A stretch of 64,000 bases of DNA from Symbiodinium sp. CCMP2592 (taxonomy: Eukaryota; Sar; Dinophyceae; Suessiales; Symbiodiniaceae). The translations under genes and the position numbers were made by a program. Below the pieces are notes generated by a model, which worked only from the letters and a program-made list of their open reading frames with translations, was not told the origin of the DNA and made no database searches. Location of the stretch: the NCBI GenBank assembly GCA_905221615.1, contig CAJNDT010000335.1, positions 467,864 through 531,863 of the forward strand. Reading direction: 5' to 3'. This document shows positions 54,872 to 64,000 of this stretch, in pieces (the stretch's first letter is position 1; each line of letters starts with the position of its first letter).

Positions 54872-57800
54872 ATGGAGCGATCCGTTTTGCAAGACCGTGT
54901 CAGAGTTGTTGCGGCATATTTTGGACTCGAAAAACACCCTCAGGAGCAGAAGCTGCCGAGTGTGCAGAACTGGACACCGAAGCAGTTGCTTTCTGTGTTG
55001 CACGTCTTGCTATTGGATACCGGGCCTGATTGCAATGACACGTTGGACAGCCTCGCAGATGCATGCATGCGCGCCGTCCCAGCGATTTGGAAACAGAGTT
55101 TAGTTGACCTTGAATGGGTATTGATGCTTTGTTTGAGTTGGCTGTTCCCGGATTCTCATCGCTGGGGTCGTTGTAATCGGCAAATCATCGCTGTTACCGC
55201 TTTCTTGGACTTTGCTGTCGCGCTTGCATCCTTGACCCATCGAGCCGGTTTACCTTTGTCAGCAAAAGAATCCCACAGGCACCTTTGTCTGGTCAGCAGG
55301 TTTTGGGAGCCGCGGTTACAGAAGGCGTTCTTGTTGGGAGGAGATCATTGGGGCGTCGCTGGCACTGAGTGGTTACGACTGGTGTTGCAACATTCCAAGC
55401 GGGTTGATTATGATGACAAGGAAGAGTTTGGTTTTGTTTATCTTGCAGGGGTGTCCTCAAAACACAGGTCATATTATGTCGGGTATTGTGGGTCAGTCCG
55501 ACAGAAAGCACAGCACCATTTTGGTCTCTTCCAAAGATGGTTTGATCACAAAGTTCGTGAAGTTAGGCCTATACATGGCATTGAAAAGCGATACAAGGCA
55601 TGGCGCAACAGAGCTCCTATGTATGCCAACCATATGCTGCCGGTTTTCATTGGCACGAAAATGCAGGCGTGGATGAGGGAGCAGTTTGTCATCAAGTCGT
55701 TCACATTACCGGTGCAAGGATGGCGGCAAGGCAAATCGCGTAGGAGACCCTCGCCCTCAGACAGTTGGAAGGCGCCCAAATTGAGTAGTTGGCAGAGAAC
55801 ACCGCTCACAAAATTGCAGAGCTGTTTGCTGAACGTCTCAAATCTAATGGTATTCAGCTGGAAAGAAAAGGTGGTGGATGCTGCGTTGGCTGAAGATGAT
55901 TCATCTCTCATTTGGACCAAATTGCCTTGGTCTTCCATGGTCAAGCTCGGGATTCCACAGAACCCTGAAATTGGCATGGGCACGTTGCACTTGTGGACAT
56001 GTAAATTGGCCACTCGTGGTACGGAAATACCTTGGCGGGCATTCACCCCCACGGAGCTGGTTACAATGAGGACGTATGCAGATCGACTTCAAAACGAAAC
56101 CCGGCGTAGTTTCGCTTGCAGGCGGTTGGCAACTGTGTTGAGCAACACTGGCTTGTATCCTTTGCGACCTGTTTGGTTAAGCATTCCAGACGCCACTCCG
56201 TCGGAAGCGAGTCGTATGCAGAAAGTTATTCGTGGGTGGTTGCATCGTGTCAGTATTGCGTCAAGTTTCCATGCTGCAATAGCAAAGTTTTGGAGCAGGA
56301 ATTTGCGCATTGTAAGGGGCAAACCGCAGACCTTGGTTCAACGGTTTTGCAATCACCGCCAAGTTGCACGAAGTTTTGATGGGCGTGGGGGTTCACAGGC
56401 CGGTGCCCAACAGCTGTTGTTTGTGGATGAAAATCTGAAGACACACGCCCCTCAGTCGTCTGCCCATTTGTTACGGCAATGGGCGTCAAAGCTCTCATCC
56501 TGGGTTTTGACTTCCAACATAGAAGCTGAAGTGGCCGTGGAAGCTTGTGAAACTGATGCTCATGGTATACATCCTGACACCCACCAGCCAGACACCGCGC
56601 AGAGCAACAAAGGTTGGATTTGGGGCTGCATCTCTTGGCTTTTGTTTTTGCTAGGACTGATTGGTGATGGCGAGCCGCCAATGGTGACCCGCGTGTATCG
56701 ATGGCTACGTGCACAAGCGAGGCCACGACGGCGACAAGTGGGTAAAGCCACGCGTTCAGTCATAAGGAAATTGCGGAGTGTGGAGGTTATTGTCCAGCAG
56801 GATAAATGCCCCGCGGCTGTTGTTGGCATGCCAAGGTATGTGTACGACAACTTGCTTTATGAAACATTCCTCTGTGACCCCATGCATTACAAGGCTTGCA
56901 GCATCCCGGTGGAGCAAATCCTTGAGCGACAGTACTTTCAGCATTTGGTTGCATGTCCAAGCTGGGCGCGAAGGCGGCGATCTGTGTGGAGACCTGAAGT
57001 TTTGCCATACGCGTACATTAACATCAAAAGGAAGTGCTTCAATCAAACTGGTTGCTGTTGTTCAAAACGCCATGCGCACGTGAGAGAAATTATTTCGAAT
57101 TGCCAGAACCCTTTGCGACGCTCTCTACGTGTGCTGAGCCGTGCAGTGCAATGCATACTCAAATGCAGTGGCAGGGATACCTGGGTTGTATGGACGCTAA
57201 AAGACGCCCCCGCGCAGGTGAGACATCGCATAGGATTTTTGAGACCTGGTTGTGGAAAATGTCGCAGGTGTGGTAACCTTATCCCTTCCATCGCCACCAT
57301 CACACTTGATGTCAATCAGCTCTACAAGGATGTCGCGTCTCAAGAAGTTTTGCAACATTTTGACGGATTCAGCAGAGCATGCCAATCCAGACATGTTTCA
57401 AAAGGCGTCACCGTGCTCAAAAACCCTCGCTACCAGGCTTTTGTGGGTGGCTCTAGCTGGAGCTCTCGTGGAACGTTCTTGGATTTTGCTCATGTTCGTC
57501 GTTTCTTACAATATTACTTGCGATGCAATATCTTCCGCGTGGGATCTGCGTGCATTCAACAAGTACGTGGGGTGCCAATGGGTGGTGGCGCGTCTGCTAT
57601 TTGCGCTGCGGTGGTACTTGGAGGATGTGAAGCGTCATGGCGTGAAAATGAAAGTTTACGTGACTCGCATGGTTTCGGGGGATCGCGTGAGGATTTCGAT
57701 GCTTCTACAACGGGGTGCAGGTACGTTGATGATGCTCTCCTCGCCAGCTCCAGATACTGCCAGGGATGCCTTGAAGACATGGCTCACTGCATTTATTCGC

Positions 57801-58207
57801 ATCCACTAGTGGTGGAGCGTGTGCCCGCTACACAAACAAACGAGGATGCGAGTGGACGTTTGGTTTCCATTACACACAACTGGTTAGACATGCAAGTCAC
57901 TGTTGGTAGTGGGGTCTGCATTCGTTTGCAAAGTAAAAATCGAGAAGCATTGGAAGGGCAAGGTGCTCTGGCACATGCGTCGTTGCCCATCTTTCGTCAG
58001 TGGGATGGAGCGACCAAGGAGAGGGCAAGATGGTGGCTGCTTTCTCGGGTTCATCGTATCGCCCACATAGGAGGTTGTTCCCAGGCTTTTGATTTGCAAC
58101 AAACCTTCCATGAGATGGAGCTTTTTGGCTATCCCAAGAAACGTATCCGAAGGTTGGCCAGCTCTTGTCGACGTTATTCGTTTGTGCGTCAAGCTTTGCA
58201 GATGTGA
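54872..58207 (+). CDS. PLE protein: N-terminal GIY-YIG endonuclease and C-terminal reverse transcriptase
   Basis: From the first ATG the protein has 1111 residues; the frame is open from 54776, and a GTG at 54827 would give 1126 (numbering used here). Residues about 200-300 are a GIY-YIG nuclease: FVYLAGV for the first signature, YYVGYCG for the second, an Arg in SVRQK and Glu285 in MREQFVIKS. The RT follows: finger motif VIVQQDKCPAAVV (654-666), a CCC cluster that fits the CxC linker (743-745), CGKCRRC (809-815), motif A ITLDVNQLYKDV with Asp828, motif B QQVRGVPMGGGAS (911-923) and motif C YVDD (966-969). All three catalytic aspartates are present. It should nick DNA and prime reverse transcription on it. 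The last 119 codons are duplicated in the left pseudo-LTR. Confidence 0.9.
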   Translation: MERSVLQDRVRVVAAYFGLEKHPQEQKLPSVQNWTPKQLLSVLHVLLLDTGPDCNDTLDSLADACMRAVPAIWKQSLVDLEWVLMLCLSWLFPDSHRWGRCNRQIIAVTAFLDFAVALASLTHRAGLPLSAKESHRHLCLVSRFWEPRLQKAFLLGGDHWGVAGTEWLRLVLQHSKRVDYDDKEEFGFVYLAGVSSKHRSYYVGYCGSVRQKAQHHFGLFQRWFDHKVREVRPIHGIEKRYKAWRNRAPMYANHMLPVFIGTKMQAWMREQFVIKSFTLPVQGWRQGKSRRRPSPSDSWKAPKLSSWQRTPLTKLQSCLLNVSNLMVFSWKEKVVDAALAEDDSSLIWTKLPWSSMVKLGIPQNPEIGMGTLHLWTCKLATRGTEIPWRAFTPTELVTMRTYADRLQNETRRSFACRRLATVLSNTGLYPLRPVWLSIPDATPSEASRMQKVIRGWLHRVSIASSFHAAIAKFWSRNLRIVRGKPQTLVQRFCNHRQVARSFDGRGGSQAGAQQLLFVDENLKTHAPQSSAHLLRQWASKLSSWVLTSNIEAEVAVEACETDAHGIHPDTHQPDTAQSNKGWIWGCISWLLFLLGLIGDGEPPMVTRVYRWLRAQARPRRRQVGKATRSVIRKLRSVEVIVQQDKCPAAVVGMPRYVYDNLLYETFLCDPMHYKACSIPVEQILERQYFQHLVACPSWARRRRSVWRPEVLPYAYINIKRKCFNQTGCCCSKRHAHVREIISNCQNPLRRSLRVLSRAVQCILKCSGRDTWVVWTLKDAPAQVRHRIGFLRPGCGKCRRCGNLIPSIATITLDVNQLYKDVASQEVLQHFDGFSRACQSRHVSKGVTVLKNPRYQAFVGGSSWSSRGTFLDFAHVRRFLQYYLRCNIFRVGSACIQQVRGVPMGGGASAICAAVVLGGCEASWRENESLRDSHGFGGSREDFDASTTGCRYVDDALLASSRYCQGCLEDMAHCIYSHPLVVERVPATQTNEDASGRLVSITHNWLDMQVTVGSGVCIRLQSKNREALEGQGALAHASLPIFRQWDGATKERARWWLLSRVHRIAHIGGCSQAFDLQQTFHEMELFGYPKKRIRRLASSCRRYSFVRQALQM

Positions 58208-59993
58208 TCTTGATTGCGCACATGGAGGGTGGGAGCTTTGATTATGGGTCCTTTATATTTTGCCGCGACAGCATGTTTCACCGTTTTGATGCCATAGTGA
58301 GTTCAAGCTAGCACCTCGCGGATAGACCTCGAACCATCAATCATGTTCGGATGGCTCTGGGGACGTCGGAGTGCTCCTCCTCAGCGTGAGCCTCTCTGGA
58401 AGCGCGTTGAACGTTGTGAAGAAAGCCTCGCTCGACTCGAACGTGTGGAGAAAGAACGGGTGGACAAGGACAAAACCCTCAAGGAGGAGGCTAAGACACA
58501 GGAGATGTTCCAGCGTGCTAAGCAGGAGGCGAAAAGTGAGGTACTGAAGGAGGTTGCGGATAAGTTTGGCCAGATCGATCCATGGGCAGCGGCCACTCTT
58601 AGCAGGCTTCCCAAGCGCCCTCGCTGTCACAATGGAGAGGATGACGACGCTTCCGTCGAGCCAGTTCTGAAAAAGGGTCGGATTATCAAAGCAGAGGACC
58701 TACATGATATTTTGAAGGAGCTGGGGTTCAGGAGGAATCTACCCAAGGGACGCTTTACGGTCCGAAGCCTTGCTGAGCAGTTGGTCGTCCGGCGCGACTT
58801 CAACAAGAAGTCATGGAACAAGATGGCTGCCAATGTGCTAGATGAGGAGATCCCGCAAGACACTACGGATCTTGCTGTTGGTGTCCTCACAGCTGTCCAA
58901 AACTGAGATGGTTTGGATGCTCTTGCGCACTTGGACCGGGCAGCAACGATCCTCAAAAGCAATGGTTGTTCAGCAGTATCAATTCTCTGTGCTGTGGTGG
59001 CCTTCTGCCTTAGATGGTTGGTCGCTTTGGGCATTGGTTTTGCATTGGGAGCACTCGTTGCATGGACACCAGATCCTGTTTGTGCGGAGTTGGCTTTGGT
59101 GCAGCGGCCGCTCTCTCGACAGTTGTGGGATCGTGCCAAGGGCATGGTGGATTCGGCCCAGACGCCTATTTCACATCTGGCACAGCTGGTCCAATCCACA
59201 TGGTTCTTCTTAGGGGCTGGAAGTCCGTTCATTGCTGCGCCGATAGTCCTGGGGCAACTGGTCAAGTGCACATCTTGGGCAAGAACGCTGCTGCGGGTGG
59301 CGTATGGTGCTGCAAGGTAGTGTGTCGTTGGTCTGCATCGCATGTGCTGCAATGTGACGGCAGAGTTTGAGCGGAGGTTGTATGCCCATTATGATCTTCA
59401 GATGCTCTGCTTGAGTGCAGCCTTGTCGAGCTCCTTTCTTTCATGAGTCAATCCGTGATGCTAGCAGGCGCCGGGGTGAGAAGCATGGGGGGTCTTTCGA
59501 AGTACACCCCTGCATTGCATCCCGTGTACAGTGCGCTGTAAGTACATTTATCGCATGCTCGTAATTACTTCGAGTTGGATTGCCAATTCTGGGCTCCTGT
59601 CAAGAGTTTGTGCCGGTGTATGGCCACTTGCTTCAAGCACGTTCCCGTAGCCCAAATCCTCACCAGCCATTGACATAGTAAGTGTCGCAGTTCGTGGGCG
59701 AAACACTGAAGTCATTGGGAATTCCGGTGAGGAGACTGCCTGAAGAGGGATTTGCTCAGAAGTGAGGCTGTAGTGGAAAACAGTCCGAGGTGAGACCGGC
59801 AGTGAAGCCAAGTGCAATCCGCATTTCTTTCCTTTCAGATCTTCTTCTTCTTTCTTTCATTCATTCTTTGATTCAATCAATTCAATCTTTTCTGGGGTCG
59901 GAGGGGCGTGCTCGTGATATCAAAACATATTTCTTCCAGCAGCCGCAAGCTGTGGTGACGCATTCTGCTGATTGTCAGAGCAAGCAGAATCTC

Positions 59994-60001
<8 letters not shown>
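57846..60001 (+). repeat. Right pseudo-LTR
   Basis: Same sequence as 52594-54749. It starts inside the RT ORF (codon about 1008), contains the second ORF1 copy and ends CTCCTTTATAT, continuing into the (TA)n tail. Confidence 0.9.
58343..58906 (+). CDS. PLE ORF1, coiled-coil protein (right copy)
   Basis: Same 187-residue protein as at 53091-53654; the one nucleotide difference seen is silent in this frame. Lying downstream of the RT ORF, it would be expressed only from a promoter in the right pseudo-LTR or on a downstream part of a long transcript. The 137-codon in-frame extension after TGA (58907-59320) is kept here too. Confidence 0.6.
   Translation: MFGWLWGRRSAPPQREPLWKRVERCEESLARLERVEKERVDKDKTLKEEAKTQEMFQRAKQEAKSEVLKEVADKFGQIDPWAAATLSRLPKRPRCHNGEDDDASVEPVLKKGRIIKAEDLHDILKELGFRRNLPKGRFTVRSLAEQLVVRRDFNKKSWNKMAANVLDEEIPQDTTDLAVGVLTAVQN

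Positions 60002-60027
<26 letters not shown>
59998..60027 (+). repeat. (TA)n tail at PLE 3' end
   Basis: About 15 TA units between the element's conserved end and the right target duplication. The first unit, which has no such tail, stops after TATAT, so the tail was made or extended at insertion, or came from slippage. Confidence 0.9.
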
Positions 60028-60030
<3 letters not shown>

Positions 60031-60037
60031 CTGGAAT
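60028..60037 (+). repeat. Target-site duplication, right
   Basis: AGGCTGGAAT, identical to 52586-52595, followed by CCATGGTCAAG of the pre-insertion site. Confidence 0.85.
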
Positions 60038-60744
60038 CCATGGTCAAGTGTGGGCCAGCTGGTGTCTTCAGCAAAGCTTCAGCCATGCGTCTGTGCGTAG
60101 TCCTAAGCCCCTAAATCCTAAACCACAGGCATGCGGGAGTTCTGGAAGCTTGCAAGCTTCTGGTCTGTTGGCACCTACGACCAGAAAGCTACTACTTCGA
60201 GTCTCTACCACTGATCACTTATGTCCCGCCTCCAACAACTCCGAGGGTGTCTGACTTGCAACATAGGGGCCCCAATAATCGAAAAAGTACTGTAAGGCTG
60301 TTGAACCGATGAATATGGTTACATCAAGGAACCCAAATCAAAATCAATGACATGCTCCCTACATGAGGGTTTCAGATGGTTTCAGGGCTTAGAGCTTCGC
60401 ATTGCAACATGCATCCCGCGGCTTGGGATCGAAATTCACCTTCGGAAACTCCCATATTCGCCTTGGCACACCTCTTTTCTCTGAGTGAACCAAACTCTGC
60501 TTGACAATCACGAACCAACACCAAACGTCTCAACCTCCAACTAAAGCACCTGCACCCTAGATTCCCTAGATAGACAATAAATAGCACATCCTCGATTAAT
60601 ATAAGTCAAACTCTAAACCTAAACCAGGACCAAGGCCCCAACCCAGAAAGCCCCAATGGGGTCTGTTGCATGCTTCGATTCAATCCAGCCTTGGAGAAAG
60701 CGGGAGATCCGTGCCGCCCCTCCTCCGTCACATCTCGCTGGGTT

Positions 60745-60806
60745 CTACGGTTGATGATGTAAATCCTGCATTACCCGAAGGACCCGAGTTGTACTATCAA
60801 CCGTAG
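60745..60806. repeat. MITE family L copy 2 (62 bp)
   Basis: Terminal inverted repeats CTACGGTTGAT / ATCAACCGTAG, with TCCTGCATTACCC shared with the copy at 39306. Confidence 0.75.
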
Positions 60807-61260
60807 CGTTTGGGTGTGCAGTTTAGGGATCTAGCGGGCTGGAGTGTTAGTATTTAGGCCTAGCCATAAATTCGAGTCTCAAGGGGTCCTATCCGCGGAT
60901 ATCCGGTGGGTTCCATATGGGGACGTAGGATTTTGGGGCCTTTCAGCCTTGTCGTGGGAAGCTCTCCCGAGGTGTGCGGTCAGGAACTCAAAGAGCTTGA
61001 GGTTCAAAAGATTCTCGAATGGACAGAAACGCTCAATCTAGCCTGGTGCTAAGGGTCCAAAAGAAACCGGTGAAGCCCAGCCCTTGAACACTGCTACAAA
61101 CGACTGTGCCCTGCAGAACATCTACAGGAACAATAGAAGAACCCGGTAACAACTCTGCACGAATCCTGTGCCTAGCGACTCCAAAAGAGAACCCGATAAC
61201 AGAAAAACATGAGACTCACAGTCAACAGTAACAAATCATAAGAACCTGGATTCAAAACGC

Positions 61261-61470
61261 CTAAAACCCTAAACACCCTAAACCCTCAACCCTAAAAGCC
61301 CAAAAACCCTCAACCCTAAAAGCCCAAAAACCCTCAACCCTAAAGCCCAAAAACCCTCAACCCTAAAAGCCCAAAAACCCTCAACCCTAAAAGCCCAAAA
61401 ACCCTCAACCCTAAAAGCCCTAAAGCCTAACAGCCCAAAAGCCCAAAAACCCAAAAACCCTAAAAGCCCC
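61261..61470. repeat. 24-bp tandem repeat derived from telomeric words
   Basis: At least six units built as CCCTCAACCCTAAAAGCCCA plus AAAA, one of them a base shorter. The unit looks like a higher-order expansion of decayed CCCTAAA. The Phe/Trp/Gly-rich minus frame is its translation. Confidence 0.9.
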
Positions 61471-61589
61471 AAACCCGCAGGAATCCCAGAAGTCTCCTGG
61501 CAGGTCTTCGACTTGCAGCTCCTCCTTGGGCCTCGCGTCGACTTCCCAGTGAGGCGGCTTCCTTGGGCTTTTAAATTTTCAAACCTGTA

Positions 61590-61783
61590 CTTGGAGGGAC
61601 TTAGGAACTATAAGGGGTCCTTTAAAGGGATCTATAGGGATTCTACAAGGGTATAGGGTTCAGGGGGACTTAGTAGCTGGTTATTTTAGGGACTTATAAG
61701 TAACATAACCCCAATTAGGGTCCCTTTTAGGGTACTTATAAGTCTACTTACTACCCACTTACTAAGTCCCCCGACCCTCCAAG
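61590..61783. repeat. MITE family A copy with hybrid left end
   Basis: The right part, from about 61661, matches the complete copy at 47429 including the perfect right terminus CCCCCGACCCTCCAAG. The left terminus CTTGGAGGG is separated from the rest by about 60 bp matching the module at 34386-34440, so the copy is nested or recombined with a family E element. Confidence 0.75.
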
Positions 61784-61851
61784 TGAGGTAAAGTTACAAG
61801 CTCTTTAAAAGGAGGTTCAGGGTTTAGGGTTTAGGGTCTAGGAGGGAGACT

Positions 61852-61920
61852 ACCTGGACCCCCAAAGTATCAAGAACAACAGACTTGTATAAGTGTTGTA
61901 CCTACTTTGGGGGTCTAGGT
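61852..61920. repeat. MITE family F copy 3 (69 bp)
   Basis: Terminal inverted repeats ACCTGGACCCCCAAAGTA / TACTTTGGGGGTCTAGGT with an unrelated central loop compared with the other copies. Confidence 0.8.
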
Positions 61921-63286
61921 ATGAGCAATCGGGCATGGCTCAGGGCTTCGGGGGTTTGGAGGGTGCTGGGGTTTAGGGCTCATTGGGGCTTATAGGCGTT
62001 GAAGGTTGTGGTATTGGGTTCACGATTTGGGTATGGGATCGATAAGGTTTAGGGTTATTCGGGTTTTGGGTTTAACACAGGGCTTGGAGGGTTTAAGCAC
62101 CAGATCTCGCTTCTTGTCTTTATTGGTGATCTTCAGGCTTTGCAGGGTGTTTAGGGGGTTTAAGGCAAGAGACTCTGGGAGCATCGGGCGCTTTGATTTC
62201 TGGGAGATTTCTTTGCTAAGCGCATGTAGGATCCTGAGACAAGGAACAAGGCGAACAAGAAGAGATCCTACGTTGGAGAAGATAGACAGGCTGCCTTATC
62301 CTGTGGCACTCTTATGTCAGCGCCCATGATCAAATTGTGGATGCTTGATTTAGCGACGCCTTCTCGTTTTCCGGATATGCCGTGGGATATTGGATCTCGG
62401 TGAGGGGACCCTGACGAAGCCTTGCTGAGAATAACAACAATCCTTCACAGAAAGCGCCCATGCATTAGGGCTTTGGGGTTTTAACGGGGTGGGTTGAGAT
62501 GCTTCTTCCTCTTGTTTTGGCGGGCCTTTTCCAACGGGGTTTAGGGTCAGGGTTTTGTAGAGTTTAGAGTCTAAGGCTTCGCATCTTTCATACTGAGAGC
62601 GCAACGGCGATGCTGAAGCAAAGCCAGGGCTCAGCACAACAGCGATGTCCGGCAGGTCCAGTACTACCTTCTGGATAAAGAGGGCTTCGGGTGTGAATAA
62701 ATTATACACATTATAATGATAAATAAATCTATATATATATATATATAGATACAGATATAAAGATACTGATGATTTTAGAGCGTGTTCATCGGACTAATAA
62801 GGGGTCAGCGAATAATTACGAGCAATCTAAGATTTGTTCAAACATATACTCAGACCCCTATGTTGGATCAACTGCGACGTATGAAGTAGACCTCATAGAG
62901 GCGTATGAGCATTGCCAGACAACCTCCACACAAAAGCATGTCGAAACCACGACATGCAAAGGCCCCAAACCCTAAGCCGCCAAGCCTGACAGTCTGAACT
63001 CGAAACCCGAAACATCAATAAACACTACACCCACCTATACCCCAAAGCCTGCGAAAGATCAAATGACCTTATGTAACCTGAACCGATGCGTCTATTCCTT
63101 AGTCGGGGACCTCTAAACCTAAAAAAAGGCACCCGTGTAACCGTGTAGCCGAAAAACTCTGAGCCCCGATCCCTAAACCTAATAACATGAAACCCTCGAA
63201 CCACTAAACTTGCCCAAAACCTCAAAAGCCCCTAACCGAATCCCTCGAAAGCCCGCAAGCCTGAACCCCAAACCCCCGGAGCCCCC

Positions 63287-63357
63287 ACCTAGACCCTCAA
63301 AAGTAGGCAAAATCATGGCCCAAAACCTATTATTCTACATACTATTGGGGTCCATGT
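63287..63357. repeat. MITE family F copy 2 (71 bp)
   Basis: ACCTAGACCCTCAAAAGTAG at the left, CATACTATTGGGGTCCATGT at the right; the centre AAAATCATGGCCCAAAACCT matches the copy at 46421. Confidence 0.8.
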
Positions 63358-63627
63358 ACTACTGTAATATACGCCCCAAACTCTAAGCCCCAAATCCTAC
63401 ATGATATACCAAATCTAAACCCCCATACCCCCCAAGCCCCTACACCCCGAGCCCCGGTAGCCTTCGGAGCCCTAAACCCCATACCCTTATAGAATCCCCA
63501 TAGATCCCGTTAAAGGGATCCTTAAAAGGAACCCCTATAACCTGCACCCCAAGCCCCGGTAGCCTTCGGACTCTGGAGGTGTGCAGGTGCGACGACATCA
63601 GAAGCGGAGCTCCTCGAGATGGCTCGT

Positions 63628-63860
63628 TGAGAGGCTTAGGGTTTATAGGGTTTCTATAGGGTTTAGGGCCTAGGTTTAGGGTTTCTATAGGGTTTAGGGC
63701 TTTAGGGTTTAGGGTTTCTGTAGGGTTTAGAGTTTTTTGGGTTTAGATTTTTGAGGGTTTAGGGTTTGTAGTCGTTTAGGGTTTCTATAGGGTTTAGGGT
63801 TTGGGGCTTTTAGGGCTTAGGATTCAAAGCTTTTAGGGTTTAGGGAGGGTTTAGGGTAGG
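63628..63860. repeat. TTTAGGG array with TTTCTATAGGG variant units
   Basis: About 230 bp in which TTTAGGG alternates with TTTCTATAGGG at least four times, forming a higher-order pattern. Confidence 0.85.
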
Positions 63861-64000
63861 GCGTTATAATCTGTAGCATCCCGTTTTGGGAGTAATTTGC
63901 CAGTTTCGAAAAGGAATCATTGCAGACATGAAGCCGAATAACTCTGGACATATTCCGTCTTAGTTGCTTTGCCTATGGTGATGTTTTTTTTTAGGTGGCT

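Larger units (their letters stand above)
52586..60037 (+). mobile_element. Complete Penelope-like retroelement with N-terminal GIY-YIG
   Basis: A 5'-truncated unit (52596-54749) is joined head to tail to a full unit (54750-60001) of 5252 bp. As a result, about 2.16 kb is present twice as pseudo-LTRs. The element ends in a (TA)n tail and is bounded by AGGCTGGAAT at 52586-52595 and 60028-60037, a clear 10-bp target duplication. Pseudo-LTRs, tandem insertion, microsatellite association and a GIY-YIG domain N-terminal to the RT are the known features of the Naiad/Chlamys group of PLEs. The large ORF is uninterrupted, and I found only one difference between the pseudo-LTRs (53292 versus 58544), so insertion is recent and the element may be active. 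Confidence 0.9.
60040..64000. other. Intergenic stretch with MITEs and telomere-like repeats
   Basis: No gene can be supported. Frames up to 119 codons occur but none has a recognisable domain. A TA tract lies at about 62732-62747; other repeats are listed separately. Confidence 0.5.

Overview
The window looks like nuclear DNA of a dinoflagellate. The evidence is: telomere-type TTTAGGG/CCCTAAA repeats, exact and decayed, scattered through the whole interior; very long CA, GA, CT and C microsatellites; dozens of short foldback (MITE-like) elements; few and widely spaced host exons; introns with GT-AG and at least one GC-AG boundary; and a ubiquitin-like plus ankyrin-repeat gene of a layout I know from dinoflagellates. 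No bacterial-style gene packing, ribosome binding sites or CRISPR arrays are present. Species cannot be fixed from the sequence alone.

Layout: 1-10.6 kb is almost gene-free and repeat-rich. From 10.84 to 20.64 kb a minus-strand coding block of about 9.8 kb lies between two near-identical direct repeats (163 and 177 bp), each next to a CA microsatellite. It encodes, in transcription order, an ORF1-like region, a GIY-YIG endonuclease with a CxC motif, a reverse transcriptase (RT), an Arg/Ser- and Pro-rich protein, a domain of unknown function, a 2-oxoglutarate/Fe(II) oxygenase-like domain, a Ser/Pro-rich protein and a coiled-coil protein. It is broken by short introns and one-base frame changes. 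I read it as a Penelope-like retroelement (PLE) of the N-terminal-endonuclease type, possibly composite. From 21 to 37 kb there are decayed telomeric repeats, a 520-bp CA tract, and many MITEs. At 37.2-39.1 kb a three-exon minus-strand host gene encodes a Ubl-ankyrin protein, with a MITE inside intron 1. From 39 to 52.5 kb come more MITEs, interstitial telomeric arrays and a few orphan exons, one carrying the RluA pseudouridine-synthase signature.

From 52.59 to 60.04 kb lies a recent, apparently full-length PLE on the plus strand. A 5'-truncated unit is joined head-to-tail to a complete 5252-bp unit, giving pseudo-LTRs of about 2.16 kb. The insertion ends in a (TA)n tail and is flanked by a 10-bp target-site duplication. 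It has an intact ORF with an N-terminal GIY-YIG endonuclease and a C-terminal RT with YVDD, plus a smaller coiled-coil ORF in each pseudo-LTR. From 60 to 64 kb the MITE and telomere-like repeat landscape resumes.

Together the window shows two different N-terminal-endonuclease PLE-type elements in one locus, one young and intact and one older and carrying an oxygenase-like domain, in a landscape shaped by microsatellites, telomeric repeats and MITEs. The oxygenase is of special interest because dinoflagellate DNA is known to carry 5-hydroxymethyluracil, but its substrate cannot be read from sequence.
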